Part shown: in pieces, positions 1 through 6,707 of the stretch
Numbering within the stretch: the first letter of the stretch is position 1
Layout of the letters: each line of letters starts with the position of its first letter
Source of the DNA: Pseudomonadota bacterium
GTDB taxonomy: Bacteria > Pseudomonadota > Gammaproteobacteria > Pseudomonadales > Pseudomonadaceae
Assembly (NCBI GenBank): GCA_023388335.1
Contig: JAEWGL010000232.1
Coordinates: forward strand, 1-20,359
Direction: 5' to 3'
DNA length: 20,359 nt
The notes under the pieces: model-generated
Database searches by the model: none
What the model was told of the DNA's origin: nothing
What the model saw: only the letters and a program-made list of their open reading frames with translations
Program-made: the position numbers and the translations under genes

Positions 1-773
1 ACATCCGCAAGATGCTCAACCAGGCGTTGGGCGAGGACAAGGCCAACGGCCTGATCGACCGCATCCTGCTGGGCGGCAACACCAGCGGCCTGGACAGCCT
101 CAAGTGGATGGAGCCGCGTGCCGTGGCCGATGTCATCCGTTACGAGCACCCACAGATCCAGGCGATCGTCGTCGCCTACCTGGACCCTGACCAGGCCGGC
201 GAGGTGCTGAGCAATTTCGACCACAAGGTGCGCCTGGACATCATCCTGCGCGTGTCGTCGCTCAATACCGTGCAACCGGCCGCGCTCAAGGAGCTCAACC
301 AGATCCTTGAGAAGCAGTTCTCCGGCAACTCCAATGCCGCGCGCACCACCCTGGGCGGCATCAAGCGCGCCGCCGACATCATGAACTTCCTCGACAGCTC
401 GGTCGAAGGCCAGCTGATGGATTCGATCCGCGACATCGACGGCGACCTGTCCGAGCAGATCGAAGACCTGATGTTCGTCTTCAACAACCTGGCCGACGTG
501 GACGACCGGGGTATCCAGGCGCTCTTGCGCGAAGTTTCGTCCGATGTGCTGGTGGTGGCCCTCAAGGGCGCCGATGAAAAGGTCAAGGACAAGATCTTCA
601 AGAACATGTCCAAGCGGGCCTCGGAGCTGTTGCGCGACGACCTGGAAGCCAAGGGCCCGGTGCGCGTCAGCGATGTCGAGGCCTCGCAGAAGGAAATCCT
701 CACCATCGCCCGGCGCATGGCCGAGGCGGGCGAAATCGTGCTCGGCGGCAAAGGCGCCGAGGAAATGATCTAA
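1..773 (+). CDS. fliG: Flagellar motor switch protein FliG (5'-truncated)
   Basis: FliG is the rotor protein that sits on the MS ring and converts stator action into torque. The window begins inside the gene. Reading in frame from base 3 gives 256 residues before the TAA, against about 339 usual for Pseudomonas, so roughly the first 80 residues (the FliF-binding end) are outside. The middle domain with the EHPQ motif (YEHPQIQAIVVAYL) is visible, and so is the C-terminal torque helix region DVDDRGIQALLREV with its charged residues. The end, GEIVLGGKGAEEMI, is typical of the family. The ATG at base 12 is an internal Met, not the start. In other Pseudomonas fliG follows fliE-fliF, and fliH follows here after an unusually long 126-bp gap. 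Confidence 0.97.
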   Translation, partial: IRKMLNQALGEDKANGLIDRILLGGNTSGLDSLKWMEPRAVADVIRYEHPQIQAIVVAYLDPDQAGEVLSNFDHKVRLDIILRVSSLNTVQPAALKELNQILEKQFSGNSNAARTTLGGIKRAADIMNFLDSSVEGQLMDSIRDIDGDLSEQIEDLMFVFNNLADVDDRGIQALLREVSSDVLVVALKGADEKVKDKIFKNMSKRASELLRDDLEAKGPVRVSDVEASQKEILTIARRMAEAGEIVLGGKGAEEMI

Positions 774-899
774 GCCCTGTAAGCTGCACATTATAAGCGG
801 CAAGCTGCAAGAAAAAGCAGGTCCGCGTGCAGGCTGCTTTAGCTTGCAGCTTTAGCTTGCAGCTCGAAACTTGAAGCTCGATTGATGAGTAGGCCCTGA
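774..899. repeat. fliG-fliH intergenic repeat with tandem and inverted copies
   Basis: This 126-bp gap carries a perfect 13-bp tandem duplication, CTTTAGCTTGCAG, at 837-849 and 850-862. An inverted copy of its core lies upstream: CAAGCTGCAAG at 801-811 can pair with CTTGCAGCTT at 843-852. More AAGCTGCA and GAAGCTCG fragments sit at 781-788 and 873-880. The composition differs from the surrounding coding sequence. Strings of this AGCTTGCAGCTT type are common between genes in Pseudomonas genomes. It could fold into a hairpin that modulates fliG/fliH expression, but there is no U-run that would make it a clear terminator. Confidence 0.6.
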
Positions 900-1661
900 A
901 TGTCCAAGACCGAACACCCCAGCGACCTGATTCGCGCCCGCGACCTGGAAGGCATCGACGTCTGGGCCTTGCCTAGCTTCGACCCGGCGCCCGAGCCCGA
1001 GCCTGAACCCGAGCCTGAGATCGTCGAGGAAGAAATCGAGGAAGTGCCGCTGGAAGAAGTCCAGCCGTTGACCCTCGAAGAACTCGAGAGCATCCGCCAG
1101 GAGGCCTACAACGAAGGCTTCGCCACCGGCGAGCGCGAGGGCTTTCACAGCACCCAGCTCAAGGTGCGCCAGGAAGCCGAGACGGCGCTCGCGGCCAAGC
1201 TGGCGAGCCTGGAGCGGTTGATGCGTCACCTGCTCGAGCCGATCTCCGAACAAGACACCCAGATCGAGAAGGCGATGGTCAGCCTGGTCGGGCACATCAC
1301 CCGCGAAGTGATCGGCCGCGAGCTGCGCATCGACTCCAGCCAGGTCACCCACGTGCTGCGCGAGGCGCTCAAGCTGCTGCCGATGGGCGCCGAGAACATC
1401 CGCATCCACATGAACCCGCAGGACTTCGCGCTGGCCAAGGCCTTGCGCGATCGCCACGAGGAAAACTGGAAGCTGCTGGAGGACGAAGCCCTGCTGCCGG
1501 GAGGCTGCCGTATCGAAACCGACCATAGCCGCATCGACGCGAGTATCGAGACACGCATCGAGAAGGTCCTGGCGCAGCTGTTCGACCAGTTGCACGATCA
1601 GGCCTTGCACCCGGCAGCGCCAGACCTGCGCGTTGACCTGGACGCCGACGATGCGCCTTGA
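900..1661 (+). CDS. fliH: Flagellar assembly protein FliH
   Basis: FliH is the stator-like regulator of the export ATPase. It holds FliI at the export gate and C-ring in the cytoplasm. The 253-residue product has the usual Pseudomonas opening (MSKTEHPSDLIR), then an acidic Glu-Pro repeat at residues 31-40, a Glu-rich stretch, and the conserved LTLEELESIRQEAYNEGFATG segment. The helical part ends in the V-ATPase-E-like domain (SLVGHITREVIGRELRIDSSQ; PGGCRIETDHSRIDA). An in-frame TGA lies immediately upstream (897-899), so ATG 900 is the earliest start, with only a poor GAGTAGG ribosome site. The 3' end overlaps fliI by 11 bp, which points to translational coupling. Confidence 0.95.
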   Translation: MSKTEHPSDLIRARDLEGIDVWALPSFDPAPEPEPEPEPEIVEEEIEEVPLEEVQPLTLEELESIRQEAYNEGFATGEREGFHSTQLKVRQEAETALAAKLASLERLMRHLLEPISEQDTQIEKAMVSLVGHITREVIGRELRIDSSQVTHVLREALKLLPMGAENIRIHMNPQDFALAKALRDRHEENWKLLEDEALLPGGCRIETDHSRIDASIETRIEKVLAQLFDQLHDQALHPAAPDLRVDLDADDAP

Positions 1662-3009
1662 TCGCACCAGTTTCGGCAAGCGCCTGGCCGGCTACGCCGA
1701 AGCGGTGAACCTGCCATCCCAGCCAGTGGTGGAAGGGCGCCTGCTGCGCATGGTCGGCCTCACCCTGGAGGCCGAAGGCCTGCGCGCGGCGGTTGGCAGC
1801 CGTTGTGTGGTGATCAACGACGACAGCTATCACCCGGTCCGCGTCGAGGCGGAAGTGATGGGGTTCTCCGGCGGCAGGGTATTCCTTATGCCGGTCGGCA
1901 GCGTCGTCGGCATCGCGCCCGGCGCCCGCGTGGTGCCGCTGGACGACAGCGGCCGCCTGCCGATGGGCATGAGCATGCTTGGGCGCGTGCTCGACGGTGC
2001 CGGTCGTGCCCTGGATGGCAAGGGCGGCATGAAGGCCGAGGACTGGGTGCCGATGGACGGCCCTGTGATCAACCCGCTCAACCGCGACCCGATCAGCCAG
2101 CCGCTGGACGTGGGTATCCGCAGCATCAATGGCCTGCTGACCGTTGGCCGTGGCCAGCGCCTGGGCCTGTTTGCCGGTACTGGGGTGGGCAAGTCGGTGT
2201 TGCTGGGCATGATGACCCGGTTTACCGAGGCCGAGATCATCGTCGTCGGGTTGATCGGCGAGCGGGGCCGCGAAGTGAAGGAATTCATCGAGCACATCCT
2301 GGGCGAGGAGGGTCTCAAGCGCTCGGTGGTGGTGGCGTCCCCCGCCGACGACGCGCCGCTGATGCGCTTGCGCGCGGCGATGTACTGCACGCGCATTGCC
2401 GAGTATTTCCGCGACAAGGGCAAGAACGTCCTGTTGCTGATGGATTCACTGACCCGCTTCGCCCAGGCCCAGCGCGAAATCGCCCTGGCCATCGGCGAGC
2501 CCCCGGCGACCCGGGGGTATCCACCGTCGGTGTTCGCCAAGCTGCCCAAGCTGGTGGAGCGTGCCGGTAATGGCGAGGCCGGAGGGGGTTCGATCACGGC
2601 GTTCTATACCGTGCTGTCTGAAGGCGACGACCAGCAGGACCCGATCGCTGACTCCGCCCGTGGCGTGCTCGACGGTCACTTCGTGCTGTCGCGGCGGCTG
2701 GCCGAGGAGGGGCATTACCCCGCCATCGACATCGAGGCTTCGATCAGTCGGGTCATGCCGCAGGTGGTCAGCCCCGATCACCTGCGCCAAGCGCAGCAGT
2801 TCAAGCAGCTGTGGTCGCGCCTGTCGCAGAGCCGCGACCTGATCAGCGTCGGCGCCTACGTCGCCGGCGGCGATCCGGAAACGGACCTGGCCATCGCCCT
2901 GCAGCCCAAGCTGGTCGGGTTCCTGCGCCAGGCCCTGGACGAGAACGTCAGCCTGGAACAGAGCCGCGCGCAGCTGGGCAGTGTGTTCGCACCGCCGGCG
3001 GGCGGCTGA
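1651..3009 (+). CDS. fliI: Flagellum-specific ATP synthase/ATPase FliI
   Basis: FliI is the hexameric ATPase that unloads substrates and chaperones at the flagellar type III export gate. The 452-residue product has the F1-beta-like fold. The Walker A loop GTGVGKS is at residues 176-182 (Lys181), followed by the GERGREVKEF segment, the Walker B region VLLLMDSLTRFAQAQREI, and the ATPase signature near PPSVFAKLPKLVERAG with a long DSARGVLDGHFVLSRRLAE segment. I chose ATG 1651 (MRLDRTSFGKRL) because family members begin here. A TTG in frame at 1633 would add six residues inside fliH and has no ribosome site. It lies in the fliH-fliI-fliJ run, with a 6-bp gap to fliJ. Confidence 0.97.
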   Translation: MRLDRTSFGKRLAGYAEAVNLPSQPVVEGRLLRMVGLTLEAEGLRAAVGSRCVVINDDSYHPVRVEAEVMGFSGGRVFLMPVGSVVGIAPGARVVPLDDSGRLPMGMSMLGRVLDGAGRALDGKGGMKAEDWVPMDGPVINPLNRDPISQPLDVGIRSINGLLTVGRGQRLGLFAGTGVGKSVLLGMMTRFTEAEIIVVGLIGERGREVKEFIEHILGEEGLKRSVVVASPADDAPLMRLRAAMYCTRIAEYFRDKGKNVLLLMDSLTRFAQAQREIALAIGEPPATRGYPPSVFAKLPKLVERAGNGEAGGGSITAFYTVLSEGDDQQDPIADSARGVLDGHFVLSRRLAEEGHYPAIDIEASISRVMPQVVSPDHLRQAQQFKQLWSRLSQSRDLISVGAYVAGGDPETDLAIALQPKLVGFLRQALDENVSLEQSRAQLGSVFAPPAGG

Positions 3010-3015
3010 TAGGCC

Positions 3016-3468
3016 ATGGCCCAGAACAGTCGAGCCGCGCGCCTGGCGCCGGTGGTGGACATGGCCGAAGACGCCGAGCGCAAGGCTGCCCAGCGCCTCG
3101 GCCACTTCCAGCAGCAGGTAAGCCTCGCCCAGGCCAAGCTGGCCGAGCTAGAGCGCTTTCGCGAAGACTACCAGCTGCAGTGGATCAACCGCGGCGGGCA
3201 GGGTGTCAATGGCAGCTGGCTGGTCAACTACCAGCGCTTTCTCGGTCAGCTGGAGACCGCCATGACCCAGCAACGTCAGAGCCTGACCTGGCACCAGAAC
3301 AACCTCAACCACGCCCGCGGCACCTGGCAGCAGGCCTACGCCCGGGTCGAGGGTCTGCGCAAGCTGGTGCAACGCTACCTCGACGAAGCGCGCAGGGCCG
3401 AGGACAAGCGCGAGCAGCGGCTGCTCGATGAACTGTCGCAGCGCCTGCCACGGCATTCGGTTGAATAA
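3016..3468 (+). CDS. fliJ: Flagellar export protein FliJ
   Basis: FliJ is the small coiled-coil central stalk of the FliH-FliI ATPase complex and also escorts export chaperones. The 150-residue product is almost entirely predicted helix, rich in Gln, Arg, Glu and Leu, with a long N-terminal heptad-like stretch (AEDAERKAAQRLGHFQQQVSLAQAKL begins near residue 17). The family insert containing 'NRGGQGVNGSWLVNYQRFL' follows, then a second helix. Length and position right after fliI match the family. No promoter is seen between fliI and fliJ. It ends the fliH-I-J run, and 279 bp of non-coding sequence follow. Confidence 0.94.
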   Translation: MAQNSRAARLAPVVDMAEDAERKAAQRLGHFQQQVSLAQAKLAELERFREDYQLQWINRGGQGVNGSWLVNYQRFLGQLETAMTQQRQSLTWHQNNLNHARGTWQQAYARVEGLRKLVQRYLDEARRAEDKREQRLLDELSQRLPRHSVE

Positions 3469-3747
3469 CCCTGGCGCCGGCTGCCGCGAAAAGGCCGAAC
3501 CGCCGTTCCCACAGGTTTCAGCTAAATCAATGAGTTAGCGTTTGTTCTATGAGAGTTCACCCAGCCCGCTGGGCTGCGCTGTCGCGCAGAGAATAAAGCC
3601 TGCACGACAGCGCGGCGCATGGCGGCGGTTCGGCGTTCCGATTTACTCGCGAAGCCGCCAGCATGTTCACCGGGTCCGCGCCTTGCCTGAGCAAGGCTTC
3701 ACTGCTACACCTTCCCTACTCATGCCATCATCGAAGGAATCGCTCGC
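3469..3747. other. 279-bp intergenic region, fliJ to hsbA, with several hairpins
   Basis: I see no convincing gene here. The stretch 3472-3516 ends in CGTTCCCACAGGTTTC, which resembles the tail of degenerate Pseudomonas extragenic palindromic repeats. Three inverted repeats follow: CAGCCC/GGGCTG at 3562-3576 (related to a copy upstream of flhA), CGCTGTCG/CGACAGCG at 3577-3584 and 3605-3612, and GCCTTGC-CTGA-GCAAGGC at 3680-3697. None has a clear T-run, so a rho-independent terminator is not certain. A weak RpoN-like match (GG at 3673-3674, TTGC at 3683-3686) overlaps the third hairpin. The ribosome site GAAGGA at 3733-3738 serves the next gene. Confidence 0.5.
3553..3576 (+). repeat. Hairpin element, copy 1 (second copy at 11644-11667)
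   Basis: A 24-bp block made of GAGTTCACC followed by the stem CAGCCC-GCT-GGGCTG. A related block, GAGTCCACT followed by CAGCCC-AGC-GGGCTG, lies between flhB and flhA. The two copies differ at five positions, three of them in the loop, so the stem is preserved while the loop varies. The function is not known. Confidence 0.55.
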
Positions 3748-4053
3748 ATGGCAGTCCAATCCGCTGTTTCCCCGGATGGGAATGAATTGACGATCACGGT
3801 CAAGGGCCGCTTTGATTTCGGCAAGCATCGGGAATTCCGCGACGCTTACGAATGCCAGAACCACACACCGGCCAAGGTGGTCGTCGACCTCAAGGAAGCC
3901 ACCTACCTGGACAGCTCCGCCCTCGGCATGCTCCTGCTGCTGCGCGATCATGCCGGTGGCGACGAGGCCAATGTCCAGGTGGTCAACACCAGCTCGGATG
4001 TGCGCAAGATTCTCGCCATCTCCAATTTCGACAAGCTGTTCACCATCAGTTGA
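3748..4053 (+). CDS. hsbA: STAS-domain anti-sigma factor antagonist, HsbA-type
   Basis: This is a 101-residue single STAS domain of the SpoIIAA/RsbV type. The conserved loop reads YLDSSALGMLLLLRD, with Ser56 at the position phosphorylated in this family. In P. aeruginosa HsbA, the unphosphorylated form binds the anti-sigma factor FlgM and frees FliA for swimming. The phosphorylated form favours the HsbD diguanylate cyclase and attachment. Its partner HsbR normally phosphorylates and dephosphorylates it. The frame is intact and GAAGGA lies 9 bp before ATG 3748. The gene immediately downstream, which should encode HsbR, is a remnant. The assignment of symbol rests on the STAS domain, Ser56 and the hsbA-hsbR-hptB order. 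Confidence 0.85.
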   Translation: MAVQSAVSPDGNELTITVKGRFDFGKHREFRDAYECQNHTPAKVVVDLKEATYLDSSALGMLLLLRDHAGGDEANVQVVNTSSDVRKILAISNFDKLFTIS

Positions 4054-4061
4054 CGGCTGTC

Positions 4062-4422
4062 ATGCCTGACGGCCAAGGGCTGAGCGTGCTGATTGCGACA
4101 ATGGCGCAGCCGACCGTCTGCTGTTGGCGGCTTTTACCCCTTCCGGCGGCATGCATGTGCTGCTGGGTGCAGCCGGCGGCAGGACCTGCCGGTCGACGGC
4201 TTCATCTGCGTCAAGCTCAGGGTTGAACCCAGCGTCGGTAGCGGGCGTCTGAGCATCGAGGTCTGCGACAGTGGCAAGGGCTTCGATGTCGTCGGCGGGC
4301 GCCGATACATCGATCAGCAGCAGGCACCTCATTAATGGCAAGACTGGGGACGGCTACGCCGTCCGCGCTGTCCTTCCCCGCCCTGAACGGCGAGGTTTGC
4401 CGCGCACTGGATCAAGGAGTGA
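4062..4422 (+). pseudogene. hsbR: Decayed HsbR-type response regulator (receiver/PP2C/ATPase) remnant
   Basis: In related Pseudomonas this slot holds a gene of roughly 550 codons for a receiver, PP2C phosphatase and RsbW-like ATPase protein. Only about 360 bp remain here. ATG 4062 opens MPDGQGLSVLIA, a receiver first strand. The DD-containing continuation is lost: after GCG (4095-4097) the reading moves to another frame, where NGAADRLLLAA and then HVLLGAAGG are readable to about 4160. This fits a 4-bp deletion. A third frame then gives DGFICVKLRV and SIEVCDSGKGFDV (about 4195-4290), matching the ATPase G1 box, and ends at TAA 4333-4335. The rest of the receiver, the whole PP2C domain and the ATPase N-box are gone. 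The open frame from ATG 4062 yields only a 54-residue frameshifted peptide. The right edge is uncertain. Confidence 0.82.
4348..4364 (+). other. Perfect hairpin upstream of hptB
   Basis: GGACGGC-TAC-GCCGTCC forms a 7-bp stem with a 3-base loop between the hsbR remnant and hptB. A pyrimidine-rich stretch follows a few bases later (CTGTCCTTCCCCG), but there is no T-run. It could be chance in GC-rich sequence or a weak attenuator acting on hptB. Confidence 0.35.
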
Positions 4423-4426
4423 GCAA

Positions 4427-4774
4427 GTGTCCGAGAACCCTATTGATCACAAGATCCTCAGCACCCTGCGGGAGGTCATGGAAGATGGCTACCTGCAGCT
4501 GCTGGAAACCTTCCTCCAAGACTCCGAAAAGCGCCTGAGCCAGTTGCACGAGGCCAAGGACGCCAGTGAGCTGGGCCTGGCGGCGCACAGCTTCAAGGGC
4601 AGCAGCAGCAACATGGGCGCGGTGGGCCTGGCCGAGTTGTGCCGGCAGTTGGAGGAGCGGGTCAGGCAACCGCCGCTGTACGGCATCGAAGACCTGATCA
4701 ACCGCATCGACCAGGAATACAGTGAAGTCCAGCGCTTCTACCGCGACGAGCAGCACCGGCTTTCAACCGAGTAG
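4427..4774 (+). CDS. hptB: Histidine phosphotransfer protein, HptB-type
   Basis: This is a 115-residue stand-alone Hpt domain. The phosphorylatable histidine is His54 in AAHSFKGSSSNMGA, followed by the usual GLAELCRQLEE helix. In P. aeruginosa, HptB takes phosphate from hybrid sensor kinases (RetS, SagS, PA1611 and others) and passes it to the receiver of HsbR. I chose GTG 4427 (VSENPIDHKIL) because AAGGAG at 4414-4419 is 7 bp upstream. The frame is open further upstream to 4271, but that part encodes remnant sequence of the decayed hsbR. The domain looks complete although its normal target is destroyed next door. Confidence 0.88.
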   Translation: MSENPIDHKILSTLREVMEDGYLQLLETFLQDSEKRLSQLHEAKDASELGLAAHSFKGSSSNMGAVGLAELCRQLEERVRQPPLYGIEDLINRIDQEYSEVQRFYRDEQHRLSTE

Positions 4775-4782
4775 GCGGGTAC

Positions 4783-4799
4783 CTGGCGCGAATTTTGCT
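4783..4799 (+). promoter_or_regulatory. Sigma-54 (RpoN) promoter candidate for fliK
   Basis: CTGGCGCGAATTTTGCT matches the RpoN consensus with exact spacing: TGGC at -24, TTGCT at -12, and ten bases between the GG and GC doublets. Transcription would start near 4810, about 40 bp before the fliK ATG. RpoN with FleQ drives the mid-class flagellar genes in Pseudomonas. Confidence 0.75.
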
Positions 4800-4848
4800 C
4801 TGTGTTTGCCCAGAATGAGTACAGCCCTCTGGCGCGGAGATCTTTTCA

Positions 4849-6075
4849 ATGCCTGTTGCACCCAATCCACTGCTGCAAGCCAATGCCGTCGGCACGTCGT
4901 CGCGCACCGCTGCGAACCTTGCGGACAAATCGCTGCAGGTCGCGAGCGTCGGGTTCGAGCGGGTGCTGGCCCAGCACGGCCAGGGCGTGGCTGCCACGCG
5001 TGATGACAAGGCGCAGGCGAGCAAACCCAAGGACAGGCCCGAGCCGGCTGGCGGTGGCAAATCGCAGGGTAAAGCGTCGGATGCGCTTGCCGATGGCGGC
5101 AAGAACTTGCCAGCGGCCGACAAGGCGGGCGAGGACGATTCGACCGTGCGCGATGCCAGCCTCGTCGCCGGCCAGGTCACTGACGCCCAACCCGGCGCGC
5201 AACTGATCCAGGCCCAGGCCGAGGCTGTCAGCCCAATGCTCGCGGCGCTTCAGCAGGCCCAGGCCGACGGCGAGGAGGCGGCAGCGCAGGCATCCTTCGA
5301 CCCTGATGGCGACCCGCTGGATGACCTGCCGGCGCTGCGTCTTGCCCTGGAACAGAGTGCCCAGGCCCAAGGCACGACCTCTGCCCATGCCCGGGACAAT
5401 CAGCCAGCCGTCAATACCTTGGCGAACCTGCTGCAGCTGCCCGACGACGAAGCCGCGCCGGGGGAGGGCGGTGACCAGGCCTTCGGTGGCCTGCTCGACG
5501 ATGGCCTCAAGGACCTCAAGAGCGCCGCCAGCGATACTCGCGTCGACGACTTTGCCGACCGTCTGAGCGCCCTGACCCAGGCCGTCACTGCCAAGACCGC
5601 CAATGCCGTGCCCACGGCCAACCCTTTGCAGCAGCCGCTGGCGATGAACCAGGGGGCCTGGAGCGAAGGCCTGGTCAACCGCGTGATGTACCTGTCGAGC
5701 CAGAACCTCAAGTCGGCTGATATCCAGTTGGAGCCGGCCGAGCTCGGACGGCTCGACATTCGCGTCAATGTTGCGGCGGACCAGACCCAGGTCACCTTCA
5801 TCAGCGGCCATGTCGGCGTGCGCGACACACTGGAAAGCCAGGTGCAGCGCTTGCGCGAGCTGTTCGCGCAGCAGGGGCTGGCCCAGCCCGATGTCAATGT
5901 TGCCGACCAATCGCGCGGCCAGCAGCAACAGGGGCAGCCTGACGGCTCGCAGTTGAGCGGCGTGGCCGCGCGTCGTGCCACCGAGTCGGGGCAGGCGAGC
6001 GGCTCCAGTGAAGGCGCGCTGCCGGTCGAGCGGCAGGTGGTGGTGGGGTCGAGCGCGGTCGATTACTACGCCTGA
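4849..6075 (+). CDS. fliK: Flagellar hook-length control protein FliK
   Basis: FliK is an exported molecular ruler that measures hook length and, through its C-terminal domain, tells FlhB to switch from hook to filament export. The 408-residue product has a long low-complexity Ala/Gln/Asp-rich N-terminal two thirds. The conserved Flg_hook domain begins about residue 275, with IQLEPAELGRLDIRVNV from about residue 291 and RVRDTLESQV-like helices after it. A Gln/Ser-rich tail ends in VDYYA. ATG 4849 follows a GGAGAT ribosome site. The gene stands between hptB and fliL with its own RpoN-type promoter. N-terminal composition varies widely in this family, so only the C-terminal domain carries the assignment. 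Confidence 0.93.
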   Translation: MPVAPNPLLQANAVGTSSRTAANLADKSLQVASVGFERVLAQHGQGVAATRDDKAQASKPKDRPEPAGGGKSQGKASDALADGGKNLPAADKAGEDDSTVRDASLVAGQVTDAQPGAQLIQAQAEAVSPMLAALQQAQADGEEAAAQASFDPDGDPLDDLPALRLALEQSAQAQGTTSAHARDNQPAVNTLANLLQLPDDEAAPGEGGDQAFGGLLDDGLKDLKSAASDTRVDDFADRLSALTQAVTAKTANAVPTANPLQQPLAMNQGAWSEGLVNRVMYLSSQNLKSADIQLEPAELGRLDIRVNVAADQTQVTFISGHVGVRDTLESQVQRLRELFAQQGLAQPDVNVADQSRGQQQQGQPDGSQLSGVAARRATESGQASGSSEGALPVERQVVVGSSAVDYYA

Positions 6076-6083
6076 TCCAGGCG
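6069..6083 (+). other. Hairpin spanning the fliK stop codon
   Basis: CGCCTG-ATC-CAGGCG forms a 6-bp stem with a 3-base loop, and the fliK TGA (6073-6075) lies at its apex. No T-run follows. It may slow 3' exonucleases or ribosome release, or be chance. Confidence 0.35.
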
Positions 6084-6132
6084 CGGTCGCCAGTGGCGTT
6101 CCCGGCGGTTGTGTTCGCGCTGTATGAAAGAG

Positions 6133-6149
6133 CTGGCATAACACTTGCT
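6133..6149 (+). promoter_or_regulatory. Sigma-54 (RpoN) promoter candidate for fliL operon
   Basis: CTGGCATAACACTTGCT keeps the RpoN elements TGGCA and TTGCT with exact GG-N10-GC spacing. Transcription would start near 6160, about 40 bp before fliL. Expression of the fliLMNOPQR-flhB run from such a promoter agrees with the class II pattern known in P. aeruginosa. Confidence 0.78.
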
Positions 6150-6199
6150 CAAGCCACGTCATCTCCTTAGAAACCCCCGATGGATGACGGATTATTGGC

Positions 6200-6697
6200 A
6201 TGGCGAAGAGCGACGCAGTGAAAGACCCCGCCGCTAAAGGCAAACTCAAGCTGATCCTGCTGATGGCAGTGGCGCTGCTGCTGGCCGTCGGCCTGTCGGT
6301 CGGCGCGACCTGGTTCTTCATGCACAAGTCCGAGGGCGCGCCCGCCGCCGATCCGGCCGTGGCCAATGCCAACCCGCCGGCGATCTACGAGGCACTTACA
6401 CCCGCCTTCGTGGTCAACTTCAACCAGAACGGCCGGCAACGCTACATGCAGGTCAGCATCACCCTGCAGGGACGCGACCAGGCCGCGCTGGATGCCCTGA
6501 AAGTGCATATGCCGGTGATCCGTAACAACCTGGTCATGATGTTCTCCGGGCAAGGCTTCGACACCTTGGCCGGTAGCCCGGTGGGCCAGGAAATGCTGCG
6601 CCAGAAAGCCACCGCGGTGGTGCAGGAAGTGGCGCAGAAGGAAGTCGGCAAGCCGGTCGTCGACCAGCTGCTGTTCACCAATTTCGTATTGCAGTAG
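6200..6697 (+). CDS. fliL: Flagellar basal body-associated protein FliL
   Basis: FliL is an inner-membrane protein with a periplasmic domain that surrounds and stabilises the stators. The 165-residue product has a short charged cytoplasmic start (MAKSDAVKDPAAKGKLK) and one membrane segment, about residues 16-37 (LILLMAVALLLAVGLSVGATW). The periplasmic stomatin-like domain includes YEALTPAFVVNFNQNGRQRYMQ and ends in LLFTNFVLQ. ATG 6200 is preceded by a poor ribosome site. It is the first gene of the fliL-flhB run, 10 bp ahead of fliM. Confidence 0.95.
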   Translation: MAKSDAVKDPAAKGKLKLILLMAVALLLAVGLSVGATWFFMHKSEGAPAADPAVANANPPAIYEALTPAFVVNFNQNGRQRYMQVSITLQGRDQAALDALKVHMPVIRNNLVMMFSGQGFDTLAGSPVGQEMLRQKATAVVQEVAQKEVGKPVVDQLLFTNFVLQ

Positions 6698-6707
6698 GAG
6701 CCCCCTA

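Noticed and set aside
3671..3687. RpoN promoter for hsbA (GG at 3673, TTGC at 3683)
   Set aside because: The GG-N10-GC register is met but the -24 box is GC-rich and unlike TTGGCAC, and the match overlaps a hairpin. It is probably chance.
3542..3790. Small plus-strand open frame of 82 codons before hsbA
   Set aside because: There is no ribosome site. It runs through three inverted repeats and into hsbA in another frame, and the product resembles nothing I know.
4271..4426. HptB fused to an N-terminal extension from the open frame upstream
   Set aside because: The upstream codons are remnant hsbR sequence, and a good AAGGAG site places the start at GTG 4427.
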